From assembly GCF_002305895.1 (NCBI RefSeq), contig NZ_CP022203.1, positions 2,272,501 to 2,336,500 of the forward strand: a stretch of DNA of 64,000 nt, written 5' to 3'. Shown here piece by piece: positions 54,751 through 64,000 of the stretch. The notes beneath the pieces were generated by a model. That model worked only from the letters and a program-made list of their open reading frames with translations. It made no database searches and was not told where the DNA came from. The stretch is from Corallococcus macrosporus DSM 14697. GTDB lineage: Bacteria > Myxococcota > Myxococcia > Myxococcales > Myxococcaceae. A program made the position numbers and the translations under genes. Each line of letters opens with the position of its first letter. Position 1 is the first letter of the stretch.

Positions 54751-57700
54751 TCACTTCGTTCCCTCCCCGGACAGGCGCGGGCCCTCTTGGGGCGCGGTGC
54801 GCACGGGCCCGGTGATGCTGCCCACCAGCCCGTCGGGGTAGGTGGCGTCCGCGGCCAGCGCCTGCTTGGGCTCCTTGAGCACGGGGTACTCCTTGGGCCG
54901 GAAGCGGTTGAGGGCCTCCAGGGTGCGCCGCGTCCACGCGTTGGTGAGGCGGTTCCTCCGCGCCTCGGCCAGCGTGGCGGCGTAGCTCTCCACGGCGGCC
55001 TCTTCCAGGGACGTCGTCTGCTGGACGAGCGCGTCCTGGTAGACGACCACCGCCTCCTCGCCCATCCGCTTCACCTCGGTGGGGACGGGCGTCTCGATGA
55101 TGGTGTTGGCGAAGCGCTCCAGCGCATGGCCCCGGCGGTAGAGCGCGGCCAGCGTCCACTCCAACTGCTTGTACAGGAAGACGCGCGCGTAGGCGTTGTT
55201 GACGGACTTCACGCCGTTGCGCTTCGCGGTGAAGCTCCGCTCCAGCGCCTTGCCCTGGCCGCCAATCTTCAGCTTGTCGAACTTCTGGAACTCCAGCTCG
55301 GCGAGCTGGAAGCGGCTGTAGGCGGCGGCGTCCGCGGCCAGCGGGTGCGTGTCCGGCTGGAGCTTGCGCCGGTCGAACTCCGCCGCGGAGCGCTCCCAGG
55401 CGCGCTGGGCCTCGCGCGTGCTGCCCAGCTTCTGGTGGGCGTCGCCCATGCGCCGGTGCGCGTCCACCACCAGCTCCACCTGGCCGGACTGCGAGGCGAA
55501 CTTGCGCACGAACTCCTGGAGCGCGCGGACCTCGCCGCGGGGGTTGCCCTGCTTCTCGTAGATGATGGCGGCGCGGTACTGGTTCTTCGGCGCGTCCTCC
55601 GCCTTGGGGAACAGCTCCGCGTAGCGCATGAAGGCGGCGGCCGCCTCCGGGTAGCGCTGCTGGCCCTCCAGCAGGCGCGCGGCGTTGAAGAGCGCGGCCT
55701 CCCGGTCCTTCGACGCCGGGTAGTCCTTCACCAGCTTCTGGTAGCTAATGACGGCCTTGTCGAAGTCGTAGGAGTTCTCCGCGTTCACCGCCACCCGGAA
55801 CAGGGCCCCGCCCGCCAGCGGGGACGCCGGGTAGTCGCGGTAGATGCGCTCGTACAGCTTCAGCGCGGAGTCGAAGCGGCGCGTGTTCTCATGCGCCACG
55901 GCGGCGTTGTTGAGGGCCTTGTCCGCGAACTCGTGGCGGGGCGACTCGTCCACCAGCTCGATGTACTTGGCCGCGGCCTCCTCGTACTTCGACTCGGCCA
56001 TGAGCTGGTCGGCCAGCTTGAAGCGGCCGGCGAGCTTGAACTTCACGAGCTGCGCGTGCAGGTCGCTGGCCGGGTCGATGACCTTGTCGTTGCTGGCCAG
56101 CCGCGCGCTGACGGCCTCCACGCTCCGCCAGTCCTCGTCGATGAGGTAGGTCTCGATGGTGAGGTTGGTGGCGTAGCGGGCCACCTCGTGGCTCGGGTAC
56201 GTCTGGATGATGGCCTCGAAGCGGCGGCGCGCCTCGGGGAAGTCGTCGTGCGTGTAGTACAGCTCCGCGGCCTGGTAGGCGATGCCGGGCGCCTTCTCTC
56301 CGGCGGGCAGCAGGGCCACGTACGCGTCGGCGGCGGCCACCAGCTTCTGCTCGGTGGGCGCGAAGGGGCGGGGTGTCACCTGCTGGCCCTGGGGGCGCTC
56401 GCTGGAGCGCAGCGGCTTCGACGCCGGCACCGTGCCCGCCTGGACCTCCAGCGCGAGCTGCTTCTGCCACGCGAGCACCGCGTTGAGGGCCGCGTCCGGG
56501 CGGTGCTTGTTGGCCGCGTCCGTGTCGCGCACTTCTTCATAGGCGCGCGCGGCGGCGGTGAACTGGAAGGCGTTGTAGAGGCACTCCGCGTAATAGAAGC
56601 GCATGTCGCCCGCGCTCTTGGTCCGCGGGAAGCGCTCCAGGTACGTGCCATACGCGCGCGCGGCGACCTCGAAGGCGCCCTTGGCCTGCTCGAACCTGCC
56701 CTCCTGCTTGAACACCAGCGCCTGCTGGTGGTGGTAGGTGGCGCTGCCGTAGAGGCTGCGCTCGGCCAGCGCGTTGGCGCGGTTGAGGGCCGCCGTGTCG
56801 CCCTTGTTCTTCTCGTACCAGGCGCTGCCGGGTTGGTAGAGGCTGGCCAGGGACTCGGACTCGGCGAAGGACAGGCCCAGCAGCCTGTCTCTCTCGTAGG
56901 CCTGGACGATGCGCTGCTGCACCAGGGGCGCGTCCGGCGCGTCCGGGGCCTTCTGCAGCACGCGCCGGTAGGCCTCGATGGCGGGCGCGTGCTTCGTCTG
57001 GTCGAAGTAGACGTTGCCCAGCCGCTGGTACACCTCGGCCTCGTAGGGCTTCGGGCCACGCTCCGCGAAGAGCGCCTCCGCCCGGGCGATGCCGCCCCAG
57101 GTGTCGTCCGCCAGGGAGATGGCCACGTACTGGAGCGCTTCCTCGCGCAGGTCGCCGCCCGCCGTCGCGTCACCCCTGGCCACGCGCTGGGTGTCGTAGA
57201 AGTCCACCAGCGTCAGGAAGGACGCCACCGCCGGCTCGAAGTGGTCCATGCGGTAGTACGTCCAGCCGAGCTTGTAGAGCGCCTTGTCGTAGAGCGGGTG
57301 CGCGGTGTCGCGCGTGGCGGCCTCGTAGGCCCGCGCGGCATTGGGCAGGGCCCGCGGGTCCTCGTAGTTGTCGAACCAGTGCTCGCCGATGCGCACCCAG
57401 GACTCGGTGGCGAAGCGGCTCCGCGGATAGGTCGCGATGAGCTGCTGGTACGCGTGGAGGCTGTCCTCGTACTGGTCCTGCTTCTCCAGGCAGTAGGCCA
57501 GCAGGTACCAGGCGCCGTCGTTGAGGCGGTAGTCCGGGAAGGTGGCCAGCAGCTTGCGGTAGAGCGCGATGGAGGGCGCGTAGTCCACGCGCGGCTCGGT
57601 GGGGAACTCCGCGTCCGGGTTCTGGTCGTGCGCCTCCAGCCGCTCCGCGTAGTCCTTCATCGCGAGCAGGTGGTCGTCCGACGAGCGCTCGTAATACAGC

Positions 57701-58059
57701 TCCGCCAGCCGGAACATCACGTCCGGGGTGAAGCGCGGCTCGTTGGGGTAGCGCCGCAGGAACTCCTCGAAGCGGGCGATGGCGTCCAGCCGCTCGCGGC
57801 GCTCCTGGGCCTCCAGGTCCTTGATGCGCTGCTCGTACGAGGCCGCCAGCGCGCCACGCTTCTGCTCGTAGCGCTGCTCCACCAGCTCCTGCACCTCGCG
57901 GTGGAACTCGCGGGACTCGGACTCGTAGAGCTCCAGCGCCTGGCTCACCTCCTGGAACAGCGCCTCCTGTTCGGGCGTGCGCCCCAGGCCCTGGAGGTAG
58001 GGGGAGGCGGACGCGGGGCCACTCACGGCGAGCAGCGCGGCGAGGAGACGGGCGCGCAT
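54751..58059 (-). CDS. Large periplasmic TPR protein (AgmU/GltD-like)
   Basis: A 1102-residue exported protein. ATG 58059 overlaps the previous stop (TGATG) and gives a signal peptide (RLLAALLAVSGPASASP). After an N-terminal helical stretch (ELYESESREFHREVQELVEQ) nearly all of it is TPR-like (ARFEEFLRRYPNEPRFTPDV; ALYKLGWTYYRMDHFEPAVASF; VYQRLGNVYFDQTKHAPAIEAY; ALKLYERIYRDYPASPLAGG), a long superhelical scaffold. AgmU/GltD is the large TPR protein of the gliding complex and this has the same character and size class. It is transcribed with its two TPR neighbours. Orthology versus paralogy cannot be told here. Confidence 0.8.
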   Translation of the reverse strand: MRARLLAALLAVSGPASASPYLQGLGRTPEQEALFQEVSQALELYESESREFHREVQELVEQRYEQKRGALAASYEQRIKDLEAQERRERLDAIARFEEFLRRYPNEPRFTPDVMFRLAELYYERSSDDHLLAMKDYAERLEAHDQNPDAEFPTEPRVDYAPSIALYRKLLATFPDYRLNDGAWYLLAYCLEKQDQYEDSLHAYQQLIATYPRSRFATESWVRIGEHWFDNYEDPRALPNAARAYEAATRDTAHPLYDKALYKLGWTYYRMDHFEPAVASFLTLVDFYDTQRVARGDATAGGDLREEALQYVAISLADDTWGGIARAEALFAERGPKPYEAEVYQRLGNVYFDQTKHAPAIEAYRRVLQKAPDAPDAPLVQQRIVQAYERDRLLGLSFAESESLASLYQPGSAWYEKNKGDTAALNRANALAERSLYGSATYHHQQALVFKQEGRFEQAKGAFEVAARAYGTYLERFPRTKSAGDMRFYYAECLYNAFQFTAAARAYEEVRDTDAANKHRPDAALNAVLAWQKQLALEVQAGTVPASKPLRSSERPQGQQVTPRPFAPTEQKLVAAADAYVALLPAGEKAPGIAYQAAELYYTHDDFPEARRRFEAIIQTYPSHEVARYATNLTIETYLIDEDWRSVEAVSARLASNDKVIDPASDLHAQLVKFKLAGRFKLADQLMAESKYEEAAAKYIELVDESPRHEFADKALNNAAVAHENTRRFDSALKLYERIYRDYPASPLAGGALFRVAVNAENSYDFDKAVISYQKLVKDYPASKDREAALFNAARLLEGQQRYPEAAAAFMRYAELFPKAEDAPKNQYRAAIIYEKQGNPRGEVRALQEFVRKFASQSGQVELVVDAHRRMGDAHQKLGSTREAQRAWERSAAEFDRRKLQPDTHPLAADAAAYSRFQLAELEFQKFDKLKIGGQGKALERSFTAKRNGVKSVNNAYARVFLYKQLEWTLAALYRRGHALERFANTIIETPVPTEVKRMGEEAVVVYQDALVQQTTSLEEAAVESYAATLAEARRNRLTNAWTRRTLEALNRFRPKEYPVLKEPKQALAADATYPDGLVGSITGPVRTAPQEGPRLSGEGTK

Positions 58060-60491
58060 CACTCCTTCACCTCGGACAGGACGTCCTGGAACTCGGCGTC
58101 CAGCTCGCGCAGGGCCTCGTCCTTCTGCATGGAGAGCGTCTGGATGGCGGTCGTCTTGTCCTGCTTCTCGTTGAAGGCCACGTCCACCAGGCCCACGTCC
58201 GCCTTGAGCACCAGGTCGTAGAACTGCTGCCGCACGCGGCGGACGCTGTCGTAGGCGACGCGGCCCATGAGCTGCCGGGCGTCGCCGGACACGGCGGCCA
58301 GCTCCGCCTCGTAGCGCTCCAGGCGCTGCTGCTCGGCCACGACCTTCTCGCGGATGACGCGGCCCTGGCGCTCCAGCCGCTCGCGCACCACGGCCCGGGC
58401 CGCCGTCACGCGCCCGCGCATGCCGTCCAGCCGGCCGCGCGCGGCCTGGGAGCGCCGCAGCGTGGCCACGGCGTCCGCGTCCGCCCGGGGCTCCGCCGCG
58501 GCCAGGAGCGCGTGCTCGCGTCGCAGGGCGTCCGCGTAGGCGGCGCGGAGCTCGCGCTCTCCGGCCAGGGTGGTGTCCACGGCGTTGCGCTCGTCCGCGA
58601 GCCGCGCGCGCACGGCGGTCAGCTCCGCCTGGAGGTCCTTCAGGGTCTGGACCTCGGCCTGCAACTGCAGGAGGAACTCGCGCTCCTCGTCTGGCGGGGT
58701 CCGCCGGTGGGGCCGCGAGTCCTCCACCCACTTGCGCACCGAGGCGGCGATGGCGTGCAGCGACTGGACCTCGAAGTCCAGCCGGTGTGTCTCGAGGTCC
58801 ACCTCGTCCACGCGGCGCTGCATCCGCTCGCGGCGCGCTTCCAGGGCCTTCAGCGTGGTGGGCAGCGCGGAGAAGCGGCGCTCCAGGGCCTCACGCGCGG
58901 CGCGGGCCTCCGCCAGCCGGGCCCGCTCGGCGGGCGTGAGCACGCCCTCCAGCGCGAGCGTCTCCACCCGTACCAGCTCCGCGTCGGCCTGGGCGAGGGC
59001 GGTGTCGACCGCGTCCGCGCGCGTGTTGGCTTCCTGCAGCTCCGGGAAGGACTCCAGGCCGCGCGTGTCCAGGGCATCGAGGATGCGCCGGGCGATGGCC
59101 GCGGCCTCCTCCCGGCCCCGGCGGCTGCTGTCGAGCTCCTCCACCATGCGCACCGCGTCCTCCACCTCGCGCTGCGTGGTGGCGTACTTCAGCGCGAGGG
59201 GCGTCAGCGCCGAGCGCATGTCCAGCGGGCCATCGGTGCGCACCAGCAGCTTGTCGAAGTACGCCACCGGGTCGGTGTGGGAGCCCAGCAGCGCGTCCAC
59301 CTGCTCGCGCGCGGGCCGGAAGATGTCGATGACGCGGGTATAGGTGTCGGTCGCCTCGTCGTAGCGGCGCAGCTTCTGGAGCAGGTTGCCCTGGAGGATG
59401 CGGCCTTCGGACGCGAGCTGCGAGTCGGGCGCCACCAGCACCAGGATGTCGAGGGCGTTCTTCGCCTGCTGGTAGTCCCCCTGGCGCACGTGGACCCAGG
59501 CGGATTCGTACAGCGAATCGGGGAAGGACTCGCTGTCGCGCGGCACCTGGCCGTAGTGGTCCAGCGCCTCGTCGAAGCGGCCCGTCTCGTAGAGCAGCCG
59601 TCCCAGCGACATCAGCGCCAGCTCGCGAACGCGGAGGGCCTGCTCCTCGGGCGTGGGGGTGGAGCGGCGGGGGCCCGTCTTGCCCGGGGCCACCTGCGCG
59701 GCCTGGGCCGAGGGCGGCGTGGCGAGCTGCTGGAAGCGGGTGATGGCCGCGGGGAGATCGCCTTCCTGCACGGACAAGACGCCCAGGTGGTAGGCGGCCT
59801 GGAAGCGGAAGGGGCCTTGGGGGGACCTCGCCAGCGGGGTGAAGGCGGCGCGGGCCTGGGCGATGCGGTCCGCTGGGGACAGGTCCGTGCGGCGGAACAG
59901 CCACTTCGCGTGGACGTAGGCAATCTCCGGAGGGAGCTGCCCGCCGGACAGGGCCCGGGCCCGCGCCACGTACTCCTCGATGCCGTCGTAGTAGTTGAGC
60001 CGGCCGGCCACCGTCAGGTAGCGCGACAGCGCCTCGCGGTAGTGGCCGGAGCTGGAGGGCAGGGCGAGCAGCTCGCGCAGGTACATGCGCGCGCCGATGT
60101 CGTTGCGCTGCTCCAGGAGCGCGTCCGCCAGGTAGAAGAGCGCGTCCGGGTAGCGCGGATGCGCGCGGAAGCGCGGGTCGCTCACCAGGTCGTAGAAGAG
60201 GACGGAGGCCGCCGGCCAGTCGCCCAACTGGTAGTGGATTTCGCCGTCCGAGTAGCGGCGCGCGAGGGCTTCGTCGTCATCGGGCTCGGCGCGCTGGGTG
60301 TACTGCGTCTCCACGGAGTGGAGGTTCTCCTCGGCGCCGCGCAGGGCCTGCTCCACCGCGTCCAGCCGTGGCGACAGGGCCGCCGCGGTCGGGCGGGGCG
60401 TGGGCGCCTGCACGGGCTGCTCGGCGGCGCGGACGACCGCCGGCCCCAGCAGGGCCGCCGCGAGAGCGAGGGCGCGGAGTGACGCGTTCAC
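58059..60491 (-). CDS. Exported TPR plus coiled-coil protein
   Basis: An 810-residue protein with signal peptide (RALALAAALLGPAVVRAAEQ). Residues 60-420 are TPR-like (DGEIHYQLGDWPAASVLFYDL; AYHLGVLSVQEGDLPAAITRF; MSLGRLLYETGRFDEALDHY). From about 450 it becomes a long coiled coil (LERRFSALPTTLKALEARRERMQRR; LQAEVQTLKDLQAELTAVRARL) ending in LRELDAEFQDVLSEVKE. It overlaps the 1102-residue gene by one base and follows the next upstream gene by 11 bases. A structural periplasmic role beside the other TPR proteins is likely. Confidence 0.8.
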   Translation of the reverse strand: MNASLRALALAAALLGPAVVRAAEQPVQAPTPRPTAAALSPRLDAVEQALRGAEENLHSVETQYTQRAEPDDDEALARRYSDGEIHYQLGDWPAASVLFYDLVSDPRFRAHPRYPDALFYLADALLEQRNDIGARMYLRELLALPSSSGHYREALSRYLTVAGRLNYYDGIEEYVARARALSGGQLPPEIAYVHAKWLFRRTDLSPADRIAQARAAFTPLARSPQGPFRFQAAYHLGVLSVQEGDLPAAITRFQQLATPPSAQAAQVAPGKTGPRRSTPTPEEQALRVRELALMSLGRLLYETGRFDEALDHYGQVPRDSESFPDSLYESAWVHVRQGDYQQAKNALDILVLVAPDSQLASEGRILQGNLLQKLRRYDEATDTYTRVIDIFRPAREQVDALLGSHTDPVAYFDKLLVRTDGPLDMRSALTPLALKYATTQREVEDAVRMVEELDSSRRGREEAAAIARRILDALDTRGLESFPELQEANTRADAVDTALAQADAELVRVETLALEGVLTPAERARLAEARAAREALERRFSALPTTLKALEARRERMQRRVDEVDLETHRLDFEVQSLHAIAASVRKWVEDSRPHRRTPPDEEREFLLQLQAEVQTLKDLQAELTAVRARLADERNAVDTTLAGERELRAAYADALRREHALLAAAEPRADADAVATLRRSQAARGRLDGMRGRVTAARAVVRERLERQGRVIREKVVAEQQRLERYEAELAAVSGDARQLMGRVAYDSVRRVRQQFYDLVLKADVGLVDVAFNEKQDKTTAIQTLSMQKDEALRELDAEFQDVLSEVKE

Positions 60492-60502
60492 CGTCTGGCC
60501 CT

Positions 60503-61207
60503 CTACTGCCCGGGAGTGGTGCGGGTGACGGGAGGCGGCGCGGTGGGCGCGGCCCTGCTGCCCGTCCCACGGGCGATGGAGACGTCGTAGCGCACCGCGG
60601 GCCGGTCCTTCAGGTCGGTGGTGATGCCGCCCTGCTCGTAGCCCACCACGTGCACGGTGGACGTCTTCCCGGGCTCCGCGCTGAAGGTGTAGCTGGACTG
60701 CACCTTGAACTTGTAGCCCTCCAGGTAGCTGAACACGCCGTAGCCGTTGCCCCGGTACACCAGGCGCACGGCGAGCTGGTGCTGCCCGGGGACGATGCGG
60801 CCGTTGAAGACCTCGAAGCGCTCGCGCTTGCCCAGGTCCGTCTTCCCCTCTTCATCCACCTGCGTGTAGACGGGCGCGCCGTCCAGCGCGTAGGCCACCG
60901 ACTCCAGCTCGAAGGAGCCGCCCATCTCGTTCTTGTGGATGATGACGGCGCGGGCGCCGGTGGAGACATCCCCGCCCAGCACCGTCTCCTGCAGGAGCAG
61001 GAGGCGCGCCTTGGAGCGGTAGATCTTCTCCTTCAGGTCGACGACGTTCTCCTCCAGCGTCTTCACGCGGGTGTCGAACGCCTCGTCGGCGGTCGTCGCG
61101 GCCTGGGCGGAAGGAGGAGCGGAGGCGGCGGGCTCCTGCGCGAGCGCCGGCCCACAGAGGGCGGCGCCCAGCAGGGCGAGGAGCGGGAAGGTAGCGGCGA
61201 CACGCAC
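60503..61207 (-). CDS. Exported coiled-coil/beta protein below mglA
   Basis: A 234-residue protein with signal peptide (ATFPLLALLGAALCGPALAQ), a short coiled coil (TLEENVVDLKEKIYRSKARLLLLQETVLGG in outline) and a beta-rich C-terminal domain (GARAVIIHKNEMGGSFELESVAYALDG; HQLAVRLVYRGNGYGVFSYLEGYKFKV). Related proteins occur in other Glt-like clusters of myxobacteria. It lies 121 bases downstream of mglA and 11 bases upstream of the TPR/coiled-coil gene, so it begins the envelope part of the run. Confidence 0.75.
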   Translation of the reverse strand: MRVAATFPLLALLGAALCGPALAQEPAASAPPSAQAATTADEAFDTRVKTLEENVVDLKEKIYRSKARLLLLQETVLGGDVSTGARAVIIHKNEMGGSFELESVAYALDGAPVYTQVDEEGKTDLGKRERFEVFNGRIVPGQHQLAVRLVYRGNGYGVFSYLEGYKFKVQSSYTFSAEPGKTSTVHVVGYEQGGITTDLKDRPAVRYDVSIARGTGSRAAPTAPPPVTRTTPGQ

Positions 61208-61328
61208 GGTACGACCTCAGCAGGCAGACGGTCCGACCTGACGGCAAGGGAGGACATAGCACCCTTGCCTGTGGGACGTCTTGCCACGCCGTAGGCGGAG
61301 GCCGGGGCCGCCCGCCTGGGCGCTTGCT

Positions 61329-61916
61329 TCAACCCCCCTTCTTCAGCTCGGTGAGGACCAGCTTGGCCACGGCCTTGAGCGTGTCGAACACGCCCACGCC
61401 GGTGGGGGCCACGGCCTGGTACTCCGGGATGTTGCGGGGGTTGAGCGCCTTGCGCATCTCCTCCACCGTCACGGCATTGGGCAGGTCGCGCTTGTTGTAC
61501 TGGATGACGTACGGAATCTTGTTCAGGTCGTAGCCCTGCTCGGCCAGGTTGATGCGCAGGTTCTCGAGCGACTCCATGTTCGCTTCCATGCGTTCAATCT
61601 GGCTGTCTGCCACGAACACGACACCGTCCACGCCCTTGAGGATGAGCTTGCGGCTGGCGTCGTAGAAGACCTGACCGGGCACCGTGTACAGGTGGAAGCG
61701 CGTCTTGAAGCCGCGAATCTCACCGAGCGACAGCGGCAGGAAGTCGAAGAAGAGCGTGCGGTCCGTCTCCGTGGAGAGGGAGATGAGCTTGCCCTTCGTC
61801 TCCGCGGCGGTCTTGTTGTAGATGTACTGGAGGTTGGTCGTCTTCCCGCAGAGCCCGGGCCCGTAATAGACAATCTTGCAGTTGATTTCGCGGGATGAGT
61901 AGTTGATGAAGGACAT
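61329..61916 (-). CDS. mglA: MglA, Ras-like polarity GTPase
   Basis: A 195-residue small GTPase that sets the leading pole and drives both gliding (with Agl-Glt) and type IV pilus motility in Myxococcus. P-loop GPGLCGKT (19-26); the MglA-specific switch with Arg53 ([15 protein letters not shown]); PM3 has Thr78 for the usual Asp (LYTVPGQ, with Gln82); guanine motif QYNKRDLP. These features are diagnostic. It is 11 bases after mglB, so the two are co-expressed. Confidence 0.97.
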   Translation of the reverse strand: MSFINYSSREINCKIVYYGPGLCGKTTNLQYIYNKTAAETKGKLISLSTETDRTLFFDFLPLSLGEIRGFKTRFHLYTVPGQVFYDASRKLILKGVDGVVFVADSQIERMEANMESLENLRINLAEQGYDLNKIPYVIQYNKRDLPNAVTVEEMRKALNPRNIPEYQAVAPTGVGVFDTLKAVAKLVLTELKKGG

Positions 61917-61927
61917 GGCTTCCCGGG

Positions 61928-62407
61928 TTACTCGCTGAAGAGGTTGTCGATATCGTCGTCGGAGATCTCGGCGAAGGGCGACCCGGCTCCAGGGCTATCC
62001 GTCTTCTTCACCAGGCTCTCGAAGATCTTCGTGAGCTCGTCGCTGGCCTTCTTGATGCGAAGGCGGACGAGGCCGAGGCTGGTGCGGTTGTCGAAGATGA
62101 CGACCAGCACGACCCGGCTGCCGACGATGGTCATGTACAGCGAGTCCTTGGCCCCCTCGTGGAACTGGTTGGGGAACTCGTTCTCCCCAATCAGCTTGGC
62201 CAGGCCACCCATCGCCGCCACGTTGCCGGCCGTCAGCGAGGCCAGCGAGGTGGTGTCGATGTTCTGCGTCTGACCCGCGGAGGAGATGAGCTGCCCGTTC
62301 TTGTCGACGAGGAAGACCACCTTCGCGTTCGCGTCCTTGGTAAGCCGGTCGCAAACGGCGTTGATCTTGGTGAACTCCTCTTCGTACATCACCAGTTGCG
62401 TGCCCAT
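61928..62407 (-). CDS. mglB: MglB, roadblock-domain GAP/polarity partner of MglA
   Basis: A 159-residue Roadblock/LC7 protein that stimulates MglA GTP hydrolysis and marks the lagging pole. The N-terminal helix ([17 protein letters not shown]), strand [16 protein letters not shown], the helix [21 protein letters not shown] and C-terminal strands ([18 protein letters not shown]) give the fold; the tail ends DDIDNLFSE, which in MglB contacts MglA or acts in GEF function. It is first in the leftward run, with a 330-base divergent region upstream. Confidence 0.96.
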   Translation of the reverse strand: MGTQLVMYEEEFTKINAVCDRLTKDANAKVVFLVDKNGQLISSAGQTQNIDTTSLASLTAGNVAAMGGLAKLIGENEFPNQFHEGAKDSLYMTIVGSRVVLVVIFDNRTSLGLVRLRIKKASDELTKIFESLVKKTDSPGAGSPFAEISDDDIDNLFSE

Positions 62408-62734
62408 GGGCGTATGCGCTCCTCAGCGTTCGCTCGCCCCGCTCACGGCAACGCTCCGATGTTTCTGGAGTGAATCCACGAGGTTAGACGAGGCGCTACC
62501 GACCGTCAGGATGCTTAGCAAAGCGTCTCCACTCCAGCAAGAAGCCATCCGCTTCCCGCGCGAGGTTCCGTGCCCGTTCCCATGCCCACCGGACGCCCTG
62601 TGGGGTGGAGGCCACGGATCCACGGCTCCGGTCCGCGGGGCCTGAGCGGACCTGCCCCTCCGGGGTTGGGGGCCTTCCCGGCTTTCTCTATACTCCGCCG
62701 TGTTTTGCCGCCCCCGCTTCTCCCGCGTTCGTTC
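62408..62734. promoter_or_regulatory. Divergent promoter region of mglBA and a secreted-protein gene
   Basis: A 327-base gene-free region between the start of mglB (leftward) and the GTG at 62735 (rightward). It must hold the mglBA promoter. I can see no clear operator; the segment near 62690 (TTTCTCTATACT) is the most A/T-like part and could serve a rightward promoter. Confidence 0.4.
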
Positions 62735-64000
62735 GTGGCGCGCCTGGCGCTGGTGCTCCTCGTGCTGCTCGCCACGCCCGCCGCCCACGCGGAGGCGGTG
62801 GCCGAGCACGCCTCGTTGCGCCTTCGCTACGGGCTGTCCCTCCGCGACGGGCGTCAGGCGGATGTAGGGCCCGGGCTCACCTATGAGGGCTTCACGCCGA
62901 ACGACCTGGCGGTGGTGGGGACGGGGTGGTGGGGCACGTCGTGGCTGGGCGCGTGGGCCGGAGTCCAGCGGGAGGCCTTCGACCTGCGGGAAGAGGCGCT
63001 GCGGATCACCGGGGGCAGCCTGCTGAGGGCCTCGGTGGGGCCCCGGGCGCGGCTCCTCCTGGGGCCGGTGCGCGCGGAGCTGGGCGCGGGCTACGGCTTC
63101 TCGCAGCTTCCGCACTTCAGTGATTCGTCGGAGCCGGTGCTCCTCCGAGGTGTGCGGCACGCGGCGGTGGTGGGCGGCCTGGTGCGCCTGCCGTTGGTGC
63201 TGGGGCTGCGGCTGGAGGCGCGCGGCGAGCTGCCGGTGGCGCTGTCGGTGCGCGACGCCAGCGGCGCCCGGGCGGAGGCGAAGGGCTTCTCCGTGGGCGG
63301 CGCGCTGCTGGTGCCGCTGCGGCGGGCGGAGCGCTGGACGGGCACGCTGGTGCTGGACTTCCAGCACGTGCAGGACACGGTGACGCTGGAGGATGGGACG
63401 CAGTCCCGGCAGCGCCTGCGGCGGATGGGCGCGGCGCTGGAGCTGGCGTGGCATGACGCCGCCCGGCCGGCGCCGCGGGTGCCCGCGCCCGCGCCAGTCG
63501 TGGTGCCCGGGAGCGTGCGCGTCCGGGTGCTGGATGCGCGGACGGGCGCGCCGTTGCCGGGTGCGCGGGTGGTGCTGGGCGGCGTGGAGCACGTCGCGAG
63601 CGCGGAAGGTGAGGTCGAGGTCGCGTCCCTGTCGCCCGGGCCGCTGTCCGCGCGGGTGTCGGCGGAGGGCTACGCGGCCTCGGAGGCGACGGCCACGGTG
63701 GAGGAGGGGGCCCGCTCGGAGCTGGAGGTCCGGGCCACGCCGCTGCCACCGGCCACGGGCACGCTGCGCGTGACGGTGGTGGACGCGCGGACGGGCGCGC
63801 CGTTGCCGGACATCCGCGTGTCGGTGGGCGCGGTCCAGGCGCGCACGGACCTGACAGGGCAGGCGGTGGTGGAGGACCTGGCGCCCGGGCCGGTGGCCAT
63901 CTCGGTGGCGGCATCGGGCTTCCGGTCCGCGGATGAAGCGGCGGTGGTCGTCGCCGGGCAGGAGTCGTCGCTGTCGGTGCCGCTGGCGGCGGAGCGGAAG
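62735..64000 (+). CDS. Exported protein with carboxypeptidase-regulatory-like repeats, 3' end beyond window
   Basis: Open from GTG 62735 to the right edge (422 codons, stop not seen); TTG 62705 is an alternative start. Signal peptide LALVLLVLLATPAAHAEA. Residues 30-240 are beta-rich (RLRYGLSLRDGRQADVGPGL; SVGGALLVPLRRAERWTGTLVLDFQHV), barrel-like. Then come repeats of a CarboxypepD_reg/PEGA-like beta-sandwich: VRVLDARTGAPLPGARVVLG and VTVVDARTGAPLPDIRVSVG, each followed by a DLxPGPV/SLSPGPL turn. Surface adhesion or envelope anchoring is plausible. Divergent from mglB. Confidence 0.8.
   Translation, partial: MARLALVLLVLLATPAAHAEAVAEHASLRLRYGLSLRDGRQADVGPGLTYEGFTPNDLAVVGTGWWGTSWLGAWAGVQREAFDLREEALRITGGSLLRASVGPRARLLLGPVRAELGAGYGFSQLPHFSDSSEPVLLRGVRHAAVVGGLVRLPLVLGLRLEARGELPVALSVRDASGARAEAKGFSVGGALLVPLRRAERWTGTLVLDFQHVQDTVTLEDGTQSRQRLRRMGAALELAWHDAARPAPRVPAPAPVVVPGSVRVRVLDARTGAPLPGARVVLGGVEHVASAEGEVEVASLSPGPLSARVSAEGYAASEATATVEEGARSELEVRATPLPPATGTLRVTVVDARTGAPLPDIRVSVGAVQARTDLTGQAVVEDLAPGPVAISVAASGFRSADEAAVVVAGQESSLSVPLAAERK

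Noticed and set aside
54109-58221. Very long open frame on the plus strand opposite the large TPR gene
   Set aside because: It is Arg/Gly/Val-rich shadow sequence of the TPR gene. The minus strand shows clear TPR repeats and a signal peptide.

Overview
The window is high-GC, strongly GC3-biased DNA from a myxobacterium close to Myxococcus xanthus. The clearest evidence is the right-hand end. It carries mglB-mglA (the polarity GTPase and its partner), a Wza/Wzp-type polysaccharide export pair, DUF2381, Hanks-type kinases and Cys-rich repeat lipoproteins, all typical of Myxococcales.

Two parts meet at a tRNA-Asn gene at 41,911-41,983. Left of it, about 1-41.9 kb is a large prophage-like island. 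From memory, the Mx-alpha polyploid prophage of M. xanthus DK1622 lies just upstream of the same core genes, so this is probably an Mx-alpha-type element; that is inference and was not checked. Its plan is phage-like. A leftward arm (14.9 kb to 1) encodes a RecB-family nuclease, a DnaQ-like exonuclease, a PD-(D/E)XK nuclease, a sigma-like protein, a terminase-small-subunit-like protein, the terminase large subunit (frameshifted) and the portal protein. A rightward arm (16.7-26.7 kb) encodes a second sigma-like protein, a possible ssDNA-binding protein, an XPB-like helicase, a primase-polymerase/helicase fusion, and a compact five-gene module of DUF2924 protein, serine recombinase and small partners. 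The arms diverge from a non-coding centre (15.6-16.7 kb) with many GTGGACAG-type repeats around an A+T-rich tract, a candidate origin or operator. A second non-coding block (6.2-7.3 kb) carries AAGTGAAC-type repeats beside a tyrosine recombinase.

Cargo breaks up the packaging genes. An A+T-rich two-gene operon sits between terminase and portal. A toxin/immunity-like patch (DUF7710-like protein, a toxin-gene tail, a SUKH-3 protein) is split by a group II intron. From 26.8 to 41 kb the island is all cargo: a basic chromatin-like protein, a GNAT acetyltransferase, a pseudokinase / two XRE repressors / kinase-lipoprotein / DUF2381 cassette, an OLD-family ATPase with TOPRIM domain, a Cys-rich lipoprotein / DUF4157 metalloprotease / lipoprotein operon, a MITE and a HEPN-motif protein.

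Right of the tRNA (42.0-64.0 kb) is core chromosome. A rightward run encodes rsmB, an LD-carboxypeptidase, a beta-lactamase-fold hydrolase, mpl, a TlpA-like lipoprotein and an inositol monophosphatase, mostly cell-wall recycling and envelope functions. Converging on it is a leftward run headed by mglB and mglA, followed by periplasmic TPR proteins and an FHA/TonB-like inner-membrane protein resembling the Glt/Nfs trans-envelope machinery, then a cyclic-nucleotide-binding protein and the wzpB-wzaB pair. A secreted carboxypeptidase-regulatory-repeat protein starts divergently from mglB and runs off the right edge.
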